Origin: Streptomyces dengpaensis
GTDB taxonomy: Bacteria > Actinomycetota > Actinomycetes > Streptomycetales > Streptomycetaceae
DNA: 64,000 nt
Assembly: GCF_002946835.1 (NCBI RefSeq)
Contig: NZ_CP026652.1
Span: forward strand, 496,001 to 560,000
Direction: 5' to 3'
In this document: piece by piece, positions 54,101 through 64,000 of the stretch
Numbering within the stretch: position 1 is the first letter of the stretch
How the letters are laid out: each line of letters begins with the position of its first letter
Notes under the pieces: generated by a model
Seen by the model: the letters and a program-made list of their open reading frames with translations, nothing else
Told to the model about the DNA's origin: nothing
Database searches by the model: none
Translations under genes and position numbers: made by a program

Positions 54101-54180
54101 TTTCCTATCCCGGCAGGGCTCTCCAGAATTTCCTATCCCGGCATGCTCTCCGGAATTTCCTATCCCGGCATGCTCTCCGG
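54101..54180 (+). repeat. 27-28-bp tandem repeats, three copies
   Basis: TTTCCTATCCCGGCA starts at 54101, 54129 and 54156, each followed by a CTCTCC block. The array begins about 45 bp after the stop of the GNAT-AAA+ gene. The most likely reading is non-coding 3' sequence. Confidence 0.8.
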
Positions 54181-54423
54181 AAATTCTCCAGTCGGCCGCG
54201 CTGTATCGGGACGGTATGCCCCGCCGACGGCGAAGTCCCACCCTTGATCACCCGTGCCTGTCAAGCATTCGGGCGCACCTCTTTGAACTGCCACACGAGA
54301 GGGATGGCCAGTGGGCTCGACACGGAACCACGGCATCGAATGCCACAGTCTTCTCCGTGCACCACAGGAGGAAATCGTGGCAAGGGTCGTGTGTGCCCCG
54401 CAGATCCCGGCGGGGCACTGACC
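54181..54423. other. Intergenic stretch before the cydDC relic
   Basis: No supported gene. GGAGG-type sequence at about 54370 is not linked to a recognisable frame. Confidence 0.4.
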
Positions 54424-54951
54424 ATGCGTCCGGTCGATCCCCGGCTGCTGGCGTACGCCCGTGCCACCCGCGTCTTCCTCGCCGGATCCGTGATCCTCGG
54501 CGGGGTGAGCGCGGCTCTGCTGGTGGCCCAGGCCGGCCTGCTCGTCGACATCGTCGTACGGGTCTTCCAGGAGCGCTCCTACGACCTGACCGGGTCGTTG
54601 CTCGATTTGGTGGCCGTCACCCTCGGGCGGGCGCTGGTGGCCTGGCTGACCGAGCTGACGGCCCATCGGTCGGTGGCCCTCGTGAAGTCCACCCTGCGCA
54701 AGCGTCTGCTCGACCACGCCACCACGCTCGGCCCGTCGGGTGCGCCGTCGCGCTGATGGCGACGTCCGCGTGGCTGATCTCGCGGGCCTCCGAAATGCCT
54801 CCGGTCCTCTACCTGTTGGTCGCCGTGACCTCCGTCCGGGCGTTCGGGATCGGGCGGAGCGTGTTCCGCTACGCCGAGCGGCTGGTGTCGCACAACGCGG
54901 TCCTCAAGGCCCTCCAAGGCGTACGAACCACTGTGTACCGCCGCCTTGAGC
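54424..54951 (+). pseudogene. cydD-cydC fusion left by deletion
   Basis: ATG at 54424 begins a CydD N-terminus (PVDPRLLAYARATRVFLAGS, LLVAQAGLLVDIVVRVF, SVALVKSTLRKRLLDHATTL). At about 54735 it switches, out of frame, to a CydC segment (ALMATSAWLISRASEMPPVL, SVRAFGIGRSVFRYAERLVS), which ends at about 54951. Both ATP-binding domains are gone. The CydDC exporter of cysteine and glutathione-type thiols would be non-functional from this copy. Confidence 0.85.
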
Positions 54952-54983
54952 TAGCTCTGTGGTGGATGTCGAGCCGGTGCGGG

Positions 54984-56234
54984 TCACTGACCGGGGATGT
55001 TCAGGACCTCCACGGTGGTCCCGGCCGGCACGCCGCCGGAGGGGACCACAGCGAGGCCGTCGGCGAGCGCCAGCCCGCGGAGCATCGCCGGACCGTGGAA
55101 CGGGAGCGGCGCCACCTGGTCGTCTGTGCGGACCACCGGCATGAGCCGGGTGTCCCGCGGGTGCCCCGGCAGCGCGGCAGCGGCCCGCATCCGGTGCGGC
55201 TCGGCGTCCGCGTGTCCGCCGAGGCGTCGCAGCAGGGGCGCGGCCAGGGTGACCGTGCCGGCTACGGCGGCCAGCGGATTGCCGGGCAGGCCGACCAGGC
55301 GGCGGGGAAGACCGTCGGCGGCGGTCGGCAGCTCGGCGAGCAGCATGGGGTGCCCGGGCCGTACGGCGACGGAGTCGACCAGCAGCCTGGCGCCGACCTC
55401 GCCGAGGGTGTCGTGCAGGAAGTCCACCGGTCCGGCGGCGGTGCTGCCCGTGGTGACCACGACATCGGCCGAGGAGTGGCGCAGGGCCTCCCGCAGCGGT
55501 GCCAAGTCGTCCGCCACCCGATGCCGGCCGATCACCTCCGCGCCGCAGCTGTGCAGCCAGGACGGCAGCAGCGGGCCGAGCGCGTCACGGACCCGCCCGT
55601 CCCTGGGCAGGCCGGACTCCAGCAACTCGTCGCCGAGAACGAGCAGTTCGACGGTCGGGCGTCGGTGGACCTGCAGCCGGTCGTACCCGGCCGCCGCCGC
55701 CAGGCCCAGCACGGCCGGCGTCACGGTGGTGCCGGACGGGAGGAGGGGTTCACCGGCGTGGCACTCCTGGCCGCGGGGCCGGATGTCGCGGCCCACAGCC
55801 ACAGGACCCAGGTCCCGGTGGTCGTACAGCATGCCGTTCCGCGCATCGACCGAGCCGTGTTCCCGGCGCAGTACGGCGGTCGCGCCTGTCGGCAGCCGGG
55901 CACCGGTGGCGATCGGTACGGCGGTTCCGTCGCTCAGCGGCTCGGGCCGGTGGCCGGCCAGTACGGCGCTGTCGCGCAGGTGCCACGGCCCGGCCCCGGC
56001 CACGGCCCAGCCGTCCATCGCGGAGGTGTCGAACGACGGCAGATCGGTGAGCGCGGCGAGCGGTTCGGCGAGGGCGTGGCCGAGAGCATCGGTCAGGTCG
56101 CGGGCGACGGGGGTCAGCGGTTGTGCGGCGCTGTGGCGGGCGACCGAGCGGGCCTGCTCCCACGCCAGGGCAGGGCCCGTCGCGCACGGTCCAGCCTGGG
56201 CAGGGTGCGGTGCCGTCCCCTCGAGGGTGGTCAT
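54984..56234 (-). CDS. moeA: Molybdopterin molybdotransferase
   Basis: 416 residues. Family motifs: LPSFDTSAMDGWAVAGAGPW (substrate loop), ATGARLPTGATAVLRREHG, VVTTGSTAAGPVDFLHDTLG (the usual T-G-G-x-S region, here T-G-S-T), and LVGLPGNPLAAVAGTVTLAA. MoeA inserts molybdate into molybdopterin-AMP. ATG at 56234 overlaps the stop of the DUF6457 gene (ATGA). The operon moaA, DUF6457, moeA would supply cofactor to the FdhF-type enzyme at 60736. The altered T-G-S-T region is worth noting but lies within natural variation I cannot rule out. Confidence 0.93.
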   Translation of the reverse strand: MTTLEGTAPHPAQAGPCATGPALAWEQARSVARHSAAQPLTPVARDLTDALGHALAEPLAALTDLPSFDTSAMDGWAVAGAGPWHLRDSAVLAGHRPEPLSDGTAVPIATGARLPTGATAVLRREHGSVDARNGMLYDHRDLGPVAVGRDIRPRGQECHAGEPLLPSGTTVTPAVLGLAAAAGYDRLQVHRRPTVELLVLGDELLESGLPRDGRVRDALGPLLPSWLHSCGAEVIGRHRVADDLAPLREALRHSSADVVVTTGSTAAGPVDFLHDTLGEVGARLLVDSVAVRPGHPMLLAELPTAADGLPRRLVGLPGNPLAAVAGTVTLAAPLLRRLGGHADAEPHRMRAAAALPGHPRDTRLMPVVRTDDQVAPLPFHGPAMLRGLALADGLAVVPSGGVPAGTTVEVLNIPGQ

Positions 56235-56497
56235 GCGGTCTCCGGGCCCTGCTTGTCCTCGGTGCCCCAGCGCTCGGCCAGCGCGACCACCCGGCGGTTC
56301 GCATCGGCGACCGCCGCGGGCCCGCCGCCCTCCTGCGCGGCGGCCAGGCCGACCAGGAAGGCGGTCAGAGGAGCGGCCGGGCGCGCCACACCATGGGCGA
56401 CGACCTTGGTCATGTCGAGCAGGCCGGCTACGTCGACATCGAGGTCGACGCCCAGTTCGGCCTTGACCGCGGCAATCCATTCATACATCGAGCTCAT
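56231..56497 (-). CDS. DUF6457 protein in the molybdenum cofactor operon
   Basis: 88 residues, helical: MYEWIAAVKAELGVDLDVDV, AGLLDMTKVVAHGVARPAAP, VADANRRVVALAERWG. This family occurs with molybdopterin-guanine dinucleotide genes, often fused to or next to mobA, and its function is unknown. The stop overlaps moeA (ATGA). ATG at 56497 lies in the downstream copy of an exact 26-bp duplication that repeats the ribosome-binding site and start, so a second start exists upstream (56523) giving a nine-residue peptide. Confidence 0.8.
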   Translation of the reverse strand: MSSMYEWIAAVKAELGVDLDVDVAGLLDMTKVVAHGVARPAAPLTAFLVGLAAAQEGGGPAAVADANRRVVALAERWGTEDKQGPETA

Positions 56498-56532
56498 CTT
56501 GTCCTCTCATACATCGAGCTCATCTTGTCCTC
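56481..56532 (-). repeat. 26-bp duplication of a translation start
   Basis: Identical 26-bp units at 56481-56506 and 56507-56532 each hold GAGGACAAGATGAGCTCGAT on the minus strand. The upstream ATG encodes nine residues (MSSMYERTR) whose TGA overlaps the real ATG. Two further tandem pairs follow at 56526-56550 and 56581-56611. Confidence 0.9.
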
Positions 56533-56620
56533 GGTTCCTGTCCTCGGTTCTTGTCTTCGCCCCCGATGGCGTCTTGTCCTCGCCCCGCACAACGGGCGCC
56601 CCGCACAACGGTGCGCACTG

Positions 56621-57736
56621 TCATCCGCCGATGGCCGACATGGGCCGTTCCGGGCGGCGGAACTCCGGGCTGTTGATGGCGTGGCCCGGTCCCTTGCCCC
56701 CGATGCAGGTCCGCCAGGCCGCCTCCAGCGCCGCGTCGTCGGCTCCGCCGCGCAGCAGGGCCCGCAGGTCGGACTCCTCGGTGGCGAAGAGGCAGTTGCG
56801 CAGTTGCCCGTCGGCGGTGAGCCGCACCCGGTCACAACTGCCGCAGAAGGGGCGGGTGACGCTGGCGATGACCCCGACCACGGCATCCGTGCCGACGATC
56901 CGCCACTCCTCGGCGGGCGCGTTGTCCCGCCGCCCGACCGGGACGAGTTCGAAGCGCTCGCCCAGGCGGCCCAGGATCTCCTCGGCCGTGACCATCCGCT
57001 CGCGGTCCCAGGCACCTTGTGCGTCCAGTGGCATCGACTCGATGAACCGCATGCGGTAACCGTGCTCGGCGGCGAAGGCGGCCAGATCGGCGATCTCGTC
57101 GTCGTTGACGCCGCGGACGGGGACCGCGTTGACCTTGACCGGATTCAGGCCCGCGGCACGCGCCGCGTACAGCCCGTCCAGCACGTCGGTGAGACGGTCG
57201 CGCCGGGTGATCTCGGCGTAGCGCTCGGAACGCAGCGTGTCCAGGCTGACGTTGACCCGGTTCAGTCCCGCCTCGCTCAGGGCGGCGGCACTGCGGGACA
57301 GGCCGATGCCGTTGGTGGTGAGCGACAGTTCCGGGGCCGCATCCAAGGCGGAGAGGCGGGCGATCAGACCCGGCAGACCGCGGCGCAGCAGCGGTTCGCC
57401 GCCGGTCAGTCTGACCTTGGAGATGCCCAGGCGCTGGGTGGCGACACGGACCAGGCGCACGACCTCGTCGTCGGTGAGCACCTCGGCCTTGGGCAGCCAG
57501 TCCAGGCCCTCGGCCGGCATGCAGTACGTGCACCGCAGGTTGCACCGGTCGGTGAGGGAGACCCTCAGGTCCGTGTGGATCCGGCCGAAGCGGTCCACCA
57601 GCGGGGCCGGGGCCTGAGTGGCGGGTAGCCTCTCGGCCAAGCCCTGGCCGCTCGGAGCTGTGCCGGCGGGATCGCTGCGGTGATCAGGGTTCGGTCGGGG
57701 CACGGGTGCCTTCTTCCTCTGCCCGGAGGCAGTCAT
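56621..57736 (-). CDS. moaA: GTP 3',8-cyclase, radical SAM
   Basis: 371 residues. The radical SAM cluster C65-x3-C69-x2-C72 is in VSLTDRCNLRCTYCMPAEG, and the second cluster's cysteines are in RPFCGSCDRVRLTADGQLRN and the Cys after it. The C-terminus ends in GG (RPMSAIGG), needed for activity. It makes the first step from GTP toward molybdopterin, together with MoaC. ATG at 57736 is chosen; ATG 57784 is an alternative with no better site. A Pro/Arg-rich leader of about 45 residues precedes the conserved core. First gene of the moaA/DUF6457/moeA unit. Confidence 0.94.
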   Translation of the reverse strand: MTASGQRKKAPVPRPNPDHRSDPAGTAPSGQGLAERLPATQAPAPLVDRFGRIHTDLRVSLTDRCNLRCTYCMPAEGLDWLPKAEVLTDDEVVRLVRVATQRLGISKVRLTGGEPLLRRGLPGLIARLSALDAAPELSLTTNGIGLSRSAAALSEAGLNRVNVSLDTLRSERYAEITRRDRLTDVLDGLYAARAAGLNPVKVNAVPVRGVNDDEIADLAAFAAEHGYRMRFIESMPLDAQGAWDRERMVTAEEILGRLGERFELVPVGRRDNAPAEEWRIVGTDAVVGVIASVTRPFCGSCDRVRLTADGQLRNCLFATEESDLRALLRGGADDAALEAAWRTCIGGKGPGHAINSPEFRRPERPMSAIGG

Positions 57737-58101
57737 GCGGTGCGAGATCGAAGGCGGCGGTGACGTTCCGCCGCTCGGCGGCATGCTGACGGGGGTTCTG
57801 CCCCCGTCGTGTGTCCGGCTTCCCGGGTGTTCCCGCCAGCACGCCGTGCCCGGGAGCGGCTGCTCGGCACAGACGACGGCTGCGGCGCGACGCAGGACGT
57901 CGCGGAGCCCGCCGCGCTGAGGTCCCGGCGCGGGCGTGCGGGTGGGCCCGCCCCACCGTTGAGCGCAGCGACTGCTCGGCCTTTGCGGTCATCAGGCTGA
58001 CGGCCGTCGTACCGAGCGGCCCGGGGGCGGCACGGACGGCAGGCGTCGCGCTGGGATGACCGCGCAGGCCGGGAGCAACGGGCTTCATGGTGCCTCGGCC
58101 T
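57737..58101. other. Stretch between moaA and the cydAB relic
   Basis: A minus-strand ATG at 58088 just after the cydB-like stop, with GAAGGCCGAGG upstream, reads MKPVAPGL like the first residues of CydD, then loses all similarity. It is likely the stump of a deleted cydD. No other gene. Confidence 0.4.
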
Positions 58102-58482
58102 TCAGTTCACGGCGTTCGTGACGAGATCGGTGGTGGAGGCAGCCGGGGCGTGGTGGACCGGAGCGGGGATGTGCTGGACGCCGATCCGCTTGCGGAACAC
58201 CCAGTAGGTCCAGCCCTGGTAGAGCAGCACCAGCGGGGTGGCGAAGGCCGCGACCCAGGTGATGATCCCCAGCGTGTACCGGCGGGCGGCCGCGTTGGTG
58301 GCGGTCAGGCTCCAGGCCGGGGCGAGGCTGGAGGGCATGACCTCCGGGAAGAGCGCCAGGAAGAGCATCGCCACGGACGCCACCACGGTGACGCCGGAGC
58401 TGATGAACGCCCAGCCCTCCCGGCCGCGCCGGTTGAAGTGCCATCGCGCGATGGTGTCCGGGGCCAGTGCCAGGTCCACGGC
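58102..58482 (-). pseudogene. cydA-cydB in-frame deletion fusion
   Basis: GTG at 58482 starts the CydA N-terminus (VDLALAPDTIARWHF). After 15 residues it jumps in frame to the last third of CydB (NRRGREGWAFISSGVTVVAS, ALFPEVMPSSLAPAWSLTAT, LLYQGWTYWVFRKRIGVQHI). About 2.2 kb of an ancestral cydAB operon is missing. The frame is open for 126 codons and could make a three-helix protein, but all heme ligands except the first histidine region are absent. It is a different lineage from the intact cydAB at 38750. Confidence 0.88.
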
Positions 58483-58708
58483 AGGTCTCTCCTCACTCCA
58501 GGGGGCGCTCGCGAAGTCGAGCCCGGCGCCGCCGGAGGGTGAATACGAATATTTCGGCCATAACACCCAAAAGAGACCTAACGACGGTTTCGTCGGGTGT
58601 GACATCAGGGTCTGCCGGCGGTTCTTTTTCCGCGGCAATGAATGTGTGATTACTGCTCGTCGGCCAGCGTCAACCAATTTCCCGGCCAAGTCAAAGAGGG
58701 GTCATCGA
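58483..58708. other. Promoter region of the cydAB relic
   Basis: No gene. GGAGAGACC precedes the relic's GTG. An A/T-rich segment (58545-58580) may have held its promoter. Confidence 0.4.
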
Positions 58709-58713
58709 TTGAG

Positions 58714-60383
58714 CCTGGATCCACCGATCGGTGATGGGCCGTGGGGAGGGCTGACGCACAGAGGTGCCCGCTGAGCTGGGATGATGGGAGTTCTCACGCT
58801 TCCACCAGGCCCGACCAGCAAGGCACCTCGTAAGTGAAATCCTCCCACAGCCCCGCGGTGACGTTCGCCGCCTTCGACGATCCGAACCTGATCGCGCACG
58901 GCGGGCTGGCGCCTGCGGTCCGACTGGCCGAGCGGTGTGGCTTGCCCGAGCTGGTCCGCACCAGGGTCCGCCTGGACCATGCGGGCAACGGGGCCGGGGC
59001 CGCACCGGACGCGAAGGTGATGTCGCTGGTCACCGCGATGCTCGCGGGCGCGGACAGCATCGACGACACCGACGTACTGCGGCACGGCGCGATGGCCAAG
59101 GCGTTCGCCGGGATGCGTGCCCCCTCCACCCTCGGCAGCTTCCTGCGCGCGTTCACCTGGGGCCATGTGCGCCAACTGCAGTCCGCCGCCCGCGCGTTCA
59201 CGTGCCGACTGGCCGGGCACTGCCAGCTGCTGCCCGGCGCGGACCAGGTGGTCTACCTGGACATCGACTCCAAGGTGAAGCAGGTCTACGGCGCCGCCAA
59301 GCAGGGTGCCGAACACGGCTACACCAAGGTCAGGGGCCTGCACTTCCAGATCGTGGTCGCCTCCACCCCGCTCGCCGCCCCGGTCGTCGTCGCCGAGCGG
59401 CTGCGCAAGGGCTCGGCCGGCTCGGCCAAGGGTGCCGCCACGCTGATCGCCGAGGCCATCAAGGCCGTACGGGCCATGGGCGCCACCGGCATGGTCGTTG
59501 TCCGCGCCGACTCGGCGTTCTTCTCCCACAAGGTCGTCGCCGTCTGCCGCCGTCACAAGGCCCGCTTCTCCCTGGCCGTCGCCCAGCGCAAGAAGGTCCG
59601 CGAACTCATCGCCACCATCCCCGAGACCGCCTGGACACCGATCAAGTACCCCAAGGCGATCTGGGACAAGGACGAGGAGCGCTGGATCTCCGACGCGGAG
59701 GTCGCCGAGGTCGAGTACACCGCGTTCACCGGCAAGGCCAAGAAGTACCGCGCCACCGCCCGGCTCCTGGTCCGCCGGGTGCGACGACTGAACGACGCCC
59801 ATATCCCGGACAGACAGGGCGAGTTGTTCAAGGTCTGGCGCTTCCATGCGGTGTTCACCGACAGCCCCTACGCGCTGGTCGAAGCGGAGCGGTGCCACCG
59901 TGCGCACGCCGTAGTGGAACAGGTCTTCGCCGATCTGGAGGACTCAGCTCTCGGCCATCTGCCGTCGGGGAAGTTCACCGCGAACGCTGCCTGGCTCACC
60001 CTGGCCGTGCTCGCCCACAATCTCACCCGCGCCCTGGGCACGCTCGCCTCGGCGTTCCATGCCAAGGCCCGCACGGGCACCATCCGCTGCCAACTCCTGG
60101 CCGTACCAGCACGGTTGGCTGCCCGAGCCCGCACCCTGACCTTCCACCTGCCCGAACGCTGGCCGTGGCAGGACGCCTTCACCAGCCTGTGGACGGCGGT
60201 CGGCTGCAAGCTACGGACCTGATCCGCTCAGCAGGCCCACCCACCCACGCCCAAGGACCTCGGAGACCCCGCCACCGGGACGGCCACCCGGCACTCACCC
60301 CTGCCCACCAGCGGAAACCCGCCTGGAACCCCGCGCCGAAATAACCCGAAACCGCCCACCGGAATACCGCCGGTGGATTCAGG
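58714..60383 (+). mobile_element. IS1380-family insertion sequence, third copy (different subtype)
   Basis: 1,670 bp. Ends CCTGGATCCACCG (left) and its near-complement CGGTGGATTCAGG (right, one mismatch) with 5-bp target duplication TTGAG at 58709-58713 and 60384-60388. It is related to, but clearly diverged from, copies A and B. It lies between the cydAB relic and fdhF. Confidence 0.92.
58834..60222 (+). CDS. IS1380-family transposase (third copy)
   Basis: 462 residues, aligned throughout with the proteins at 6379 and 19044 but with many substitutions. Shared signatures are FDDPNLIAHGGLAPAVRLAE, YLDIDSKVKQVYG (first Asp), VVVRADSAFFSHK (second Asp), and HAVVEQVFADL (Glu). GTG at 58834 is used, preceded by CACCTCGTAA. 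The frame is complete and the ends are intact, so this element may also be active. Confidence 0.92.
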   Translation: MKSSHSPAVTFAAFDDPNLIAHGGLAPAVRLAERCGLPELVRTRVRLDHAGNGAGAAPDAKVMSLVTAMLAGADSIDDTDVLRHGAMAKAFAGMRAPSTLGSFLRAFTWGHVRQLQSAARAFTCRLAGHCQLLPGADQVVYLDIDSKVKQVYGAAKQGAEHGYTKVRGLHFQIVVASTPLAAPVVVAERLRKGSAGSAKGAATLIAEAIKAVRAMGATGMVVVRADSAFFSHKVVAVCRRHKARFSLAVAQRKKVRELIATIPETAWTPIKYPKAIWDKDEERWISDAEVAEVEYTAFTGKAKKYRATARLLVRRVRRLNDAHIPDRQGELFKVWRFHAVFTDSPYALVEAERCHRAHAVVEQVFADLEDSALGHLPSGKFTANAAWLTLAVLAHNLTRALGTLASAFHAKARTGTIRCQLLAVPARLAARARTLTFHLPERWPWQDAFTSLWTAVGCKLRT

Positions 60384-60388
60384 TTGAG

Positions 60389-60735
60389 TAATCGATGGTA
60401 CTTATCTCTGACCCGGCGGCGGCGCCGAGGCGTTCACCGGTCCGCGTTGCGCCTGGTCCGCGGCGTGTTCGGCACGGTGGAGCATACGCTCACCGCCCTC
60501 ACGGAAAAGCCGGAGAGCGCACGGGAACCGGGTGTGAGATTCGCCGGCCACGGCTGAGAAGCGGCAGATAAACAGCGCCTATCGGGCCATCGAAATGGCT
60601 TCTTTGACTTTCCTTGCGGAATGGCAGAAGCTGCCCCTGCAGCGGGATCCGGATAACGCGAATCGGCGGCGCATATCTCCCCGCCGACCGGAACCCGCCT
60701 GTACAGGCGTATGTCAGAAAGAGGCAGAGCACACG
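60389..60735. other. Upstream region of fdhF with gene debris
   Basis: A plus-strand segment (RLVRGVFGTVEHTLTALTEK, to TGA 60555) reads like the tail of a coding sequence but is unrecognised. The rest should contain the fdhF promoter; GAGGCAGAG precedes the start. Confidence 0.4.
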
Positions 60736-63030
<2,295 letters not shown>

Positions 63031-63216
63031 GCCCTCACACGGCTCCCCCCTGACTGTCCGGGTCGTGCCCGCACCCGGACAGCCGGTCTTACCTCGCGGC
63101 GGTCGGCATCGTCGTGCGGCGGCCGCCCCTGCGCACCGTCGTCGGGCCGGGGCCGTCCGGCGGGACCGTACACATACAGAACAAGAAGCTCCGCGTTCAG
63201 AAAGGTACTGCCCTGC

Positions 63217-64000
63217 ATGACCGCATCTCGCGCCGCGTGCGATTGGCTTCCGGCGGCGGCTGCGGTGTCGGCCGCCGGGTGGGGCGCGAACCAGTTCACC
63301 CCGCTCGCGGTGGTGTACCGGACACAGGAACGCTGGCCCCCTCTCCCGGTCGCCGCCATGTTCACCATCTACCTTCTGGGGCTCCTCCCCGGTCTGCTGC
63401 TCGGTGGCCCCGCAGCGGACCGACTCGGGAGAAGGCGCGTGGTGCGGCACGCGCTGGTACTGACCGCCGCCGCCAGCACCCTCCTGGCGGCGGCGGTTGT
63501 GTCCCAGACTGCCGTGTACATCAGCCGGCTGGCCACCGGCGTCGCGGCCGGCGTCATCCTGACCGCGGGAACCAAGTGGCTGCAGGAACTGTCCGCCAGG
63601 ACCGGGCACCCCGAGGCCGGCCGCCGGCGCGCGACGTACGCCACCGGTGGCGGCTTCGCCGCCGGAGCCTTGGCGGCGGGCGCCCTCGCCGAATGGCTGC
63701 CGCAGCCGATGGTGCTGCCCTGCCTCGTCCACGCCCTGCTGGCCCTGCTGGTGTTGGTCGCAACCGCCCAGGTGCCGGAGACCAAGCCGTCATCCCCCAT
63801 CACCCTGTGGGAGCCGCGCGCCGCGGGCCTGCGCCGGGCGGCCGTCATGAACCCCCGCTTCGTGCGGGTGGTGCTTCCGGCGAGCCCGGCGGTCTTCGGC
63901 GCCGCCACCGTGGCCTACGTCGTGCTGCCGCCGCTGGTGGCCGACCGGGTCCCGGGCTACGCGCCGGTGTTCAGCGGCCTCGTGACGGCGCTGACGCTCG
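63217..64000 (+). CDS. MFS transporter, partial at the window edge
   Basis: The first 261 codons are present; the frame continues beyond the window. Hydrophobic segments alternate with loops; the GPAADRLGRRRVVRHALVLT loop between helices 2 and 3 is the MFS motif A (G-x-x-x-D-R-x-G-R-R). Further helices include LLAAAVVSQTAVYISRLATG. The substrate is unknown. ATG at 63217 with AAAGG ten bases upstream. It lies about 190 bp after fdhF in the same direction and could serve it, for example in moving a substrate or product. Confidence 0.85.
   Translation, partial: MTASRAACDWLPAAAAVSAAGWGANQFTPLAVVYRTQERWPPLPVAAMFTIYLLGLLPGLLLGGPAADRLGRRRVVRHALVLTAAASTLLAAAVVSQTAVYISRLATGVAAGVILTAGTKWLQELSARTGHPEAGRRRATYATGGGFAAGALAAGALAEWLPQPMVLPCLVHALLALLVLVATAQVPETKPSSPITLWEPRAAGLRRAAVMNPRFVRVVLPASPAVFGAATVAYVVLPPLVADRVPGYAPVFSGLVTALTL

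Noticed and set aside
57684..58088. 134-codon minus-strand gene after the cydB-like stop
   Set aside because: Only its first eight residues resemble CydD; the rest is Arg/Ala/Pro-rich and overlaps the start of moaA.

Overview
The window reads as DNA of a Streptomyces or a very close actinomycete: very high GC, many GTG and TTG starts, 4-bp ATGA/GTGA overlaps between coupled genes, and families typical of streptomycetes (SpoIIE-type phosphatase with a histidine-kinase-like ATPase domain, Rv1733c-like protein, DUF6457, FdhF/YdeP oxidoreductase, cytochrome bd). At least six mobile elements or remnants and more than a dozen broken genes suggest a plastic accessory region, such as a chromosome arm or a large linear plasmid. 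No rRNA, tRNA or CRISPR array was seen.

Layout. 1-3.4 kb: a Tn7-like tnsA-tnsB-tnsC operon reading out of the window to the left, with a candidate transposon end near 3.39 kb. 3.5-4.7 kb: DUF488 and DUF2945 genes. 4.65-6.2 kb: a tnpB-only IS200/IS605-type element with readable right-end hairpins, from which a guide can be inferred. 6.26-7.94 kb: an IS1380-family element (copy A) inserted in a tusA-like gene that was coupled to a methyltransferase gene. 8.9-16.3 kb: a TmrB-like ATPase, a DinB-fold protein, an HTH protein and an NmrA-like reductase among degraded genes (integrase-thioesterase chimera, cupin, SDR tail, antiporter fragment). 16.3-20.6 kb: an Rv1733c-like gene, a frameshifted CBS gene, and a decayed IS5-like element that encloses an intact trmO/tsaA gene and carries IS1380 copy B in its right end. 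20.6-22.6 kb: two small coupled genes and an antitoxin-zeta toxin pair. 23.5-28.5 kb: secreted CAP protein, methyltransferase, GH15 enzyme, MMPL remnant, GNAT. 28.9-30.4 kb: a secreted repeat protein. 31.3-34.7 kb: a TPR-CHAT protease gene divergent from a four-helix membrane protein gene. 35-38 kb: an SDR gene, a broken integrase and an IS701 relic.

From 38.7 kb to the end the content looks like a hypoxia/stress block: intact cydAB, a deleted fdhF copy, DoxX, a broken GreA-like gene, ClpC-like and Hsp20 chaperones on either side of a repeat-rich intergenic region, a SpoIIE phosphatase, a GNAT-AAA+ fusion, a deleted cydDC copy, the molybdenum-cofactor genes moeA-DUF6457-moaA, a deleted cydAB copy, a third IS1380-family element, an intact fdhF and an MFS transporter. 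Two respiratory modules each seem to have lost different genes by internal deletion, leaving one intact cydAB and one intact fdhF. MoaA and MoeA would supply the molybdopterin cofactor that FdhF needs.

The best candidates for something new are the TPR-CHAT/membrane-protein pair, the IS5-like element with trmO between its ends, the His/Tyr/Lys-rich repeat protein, and the pattern of complementary gene loss. All functional statements are homology calls made by eye from translated sequence; no database search was run.
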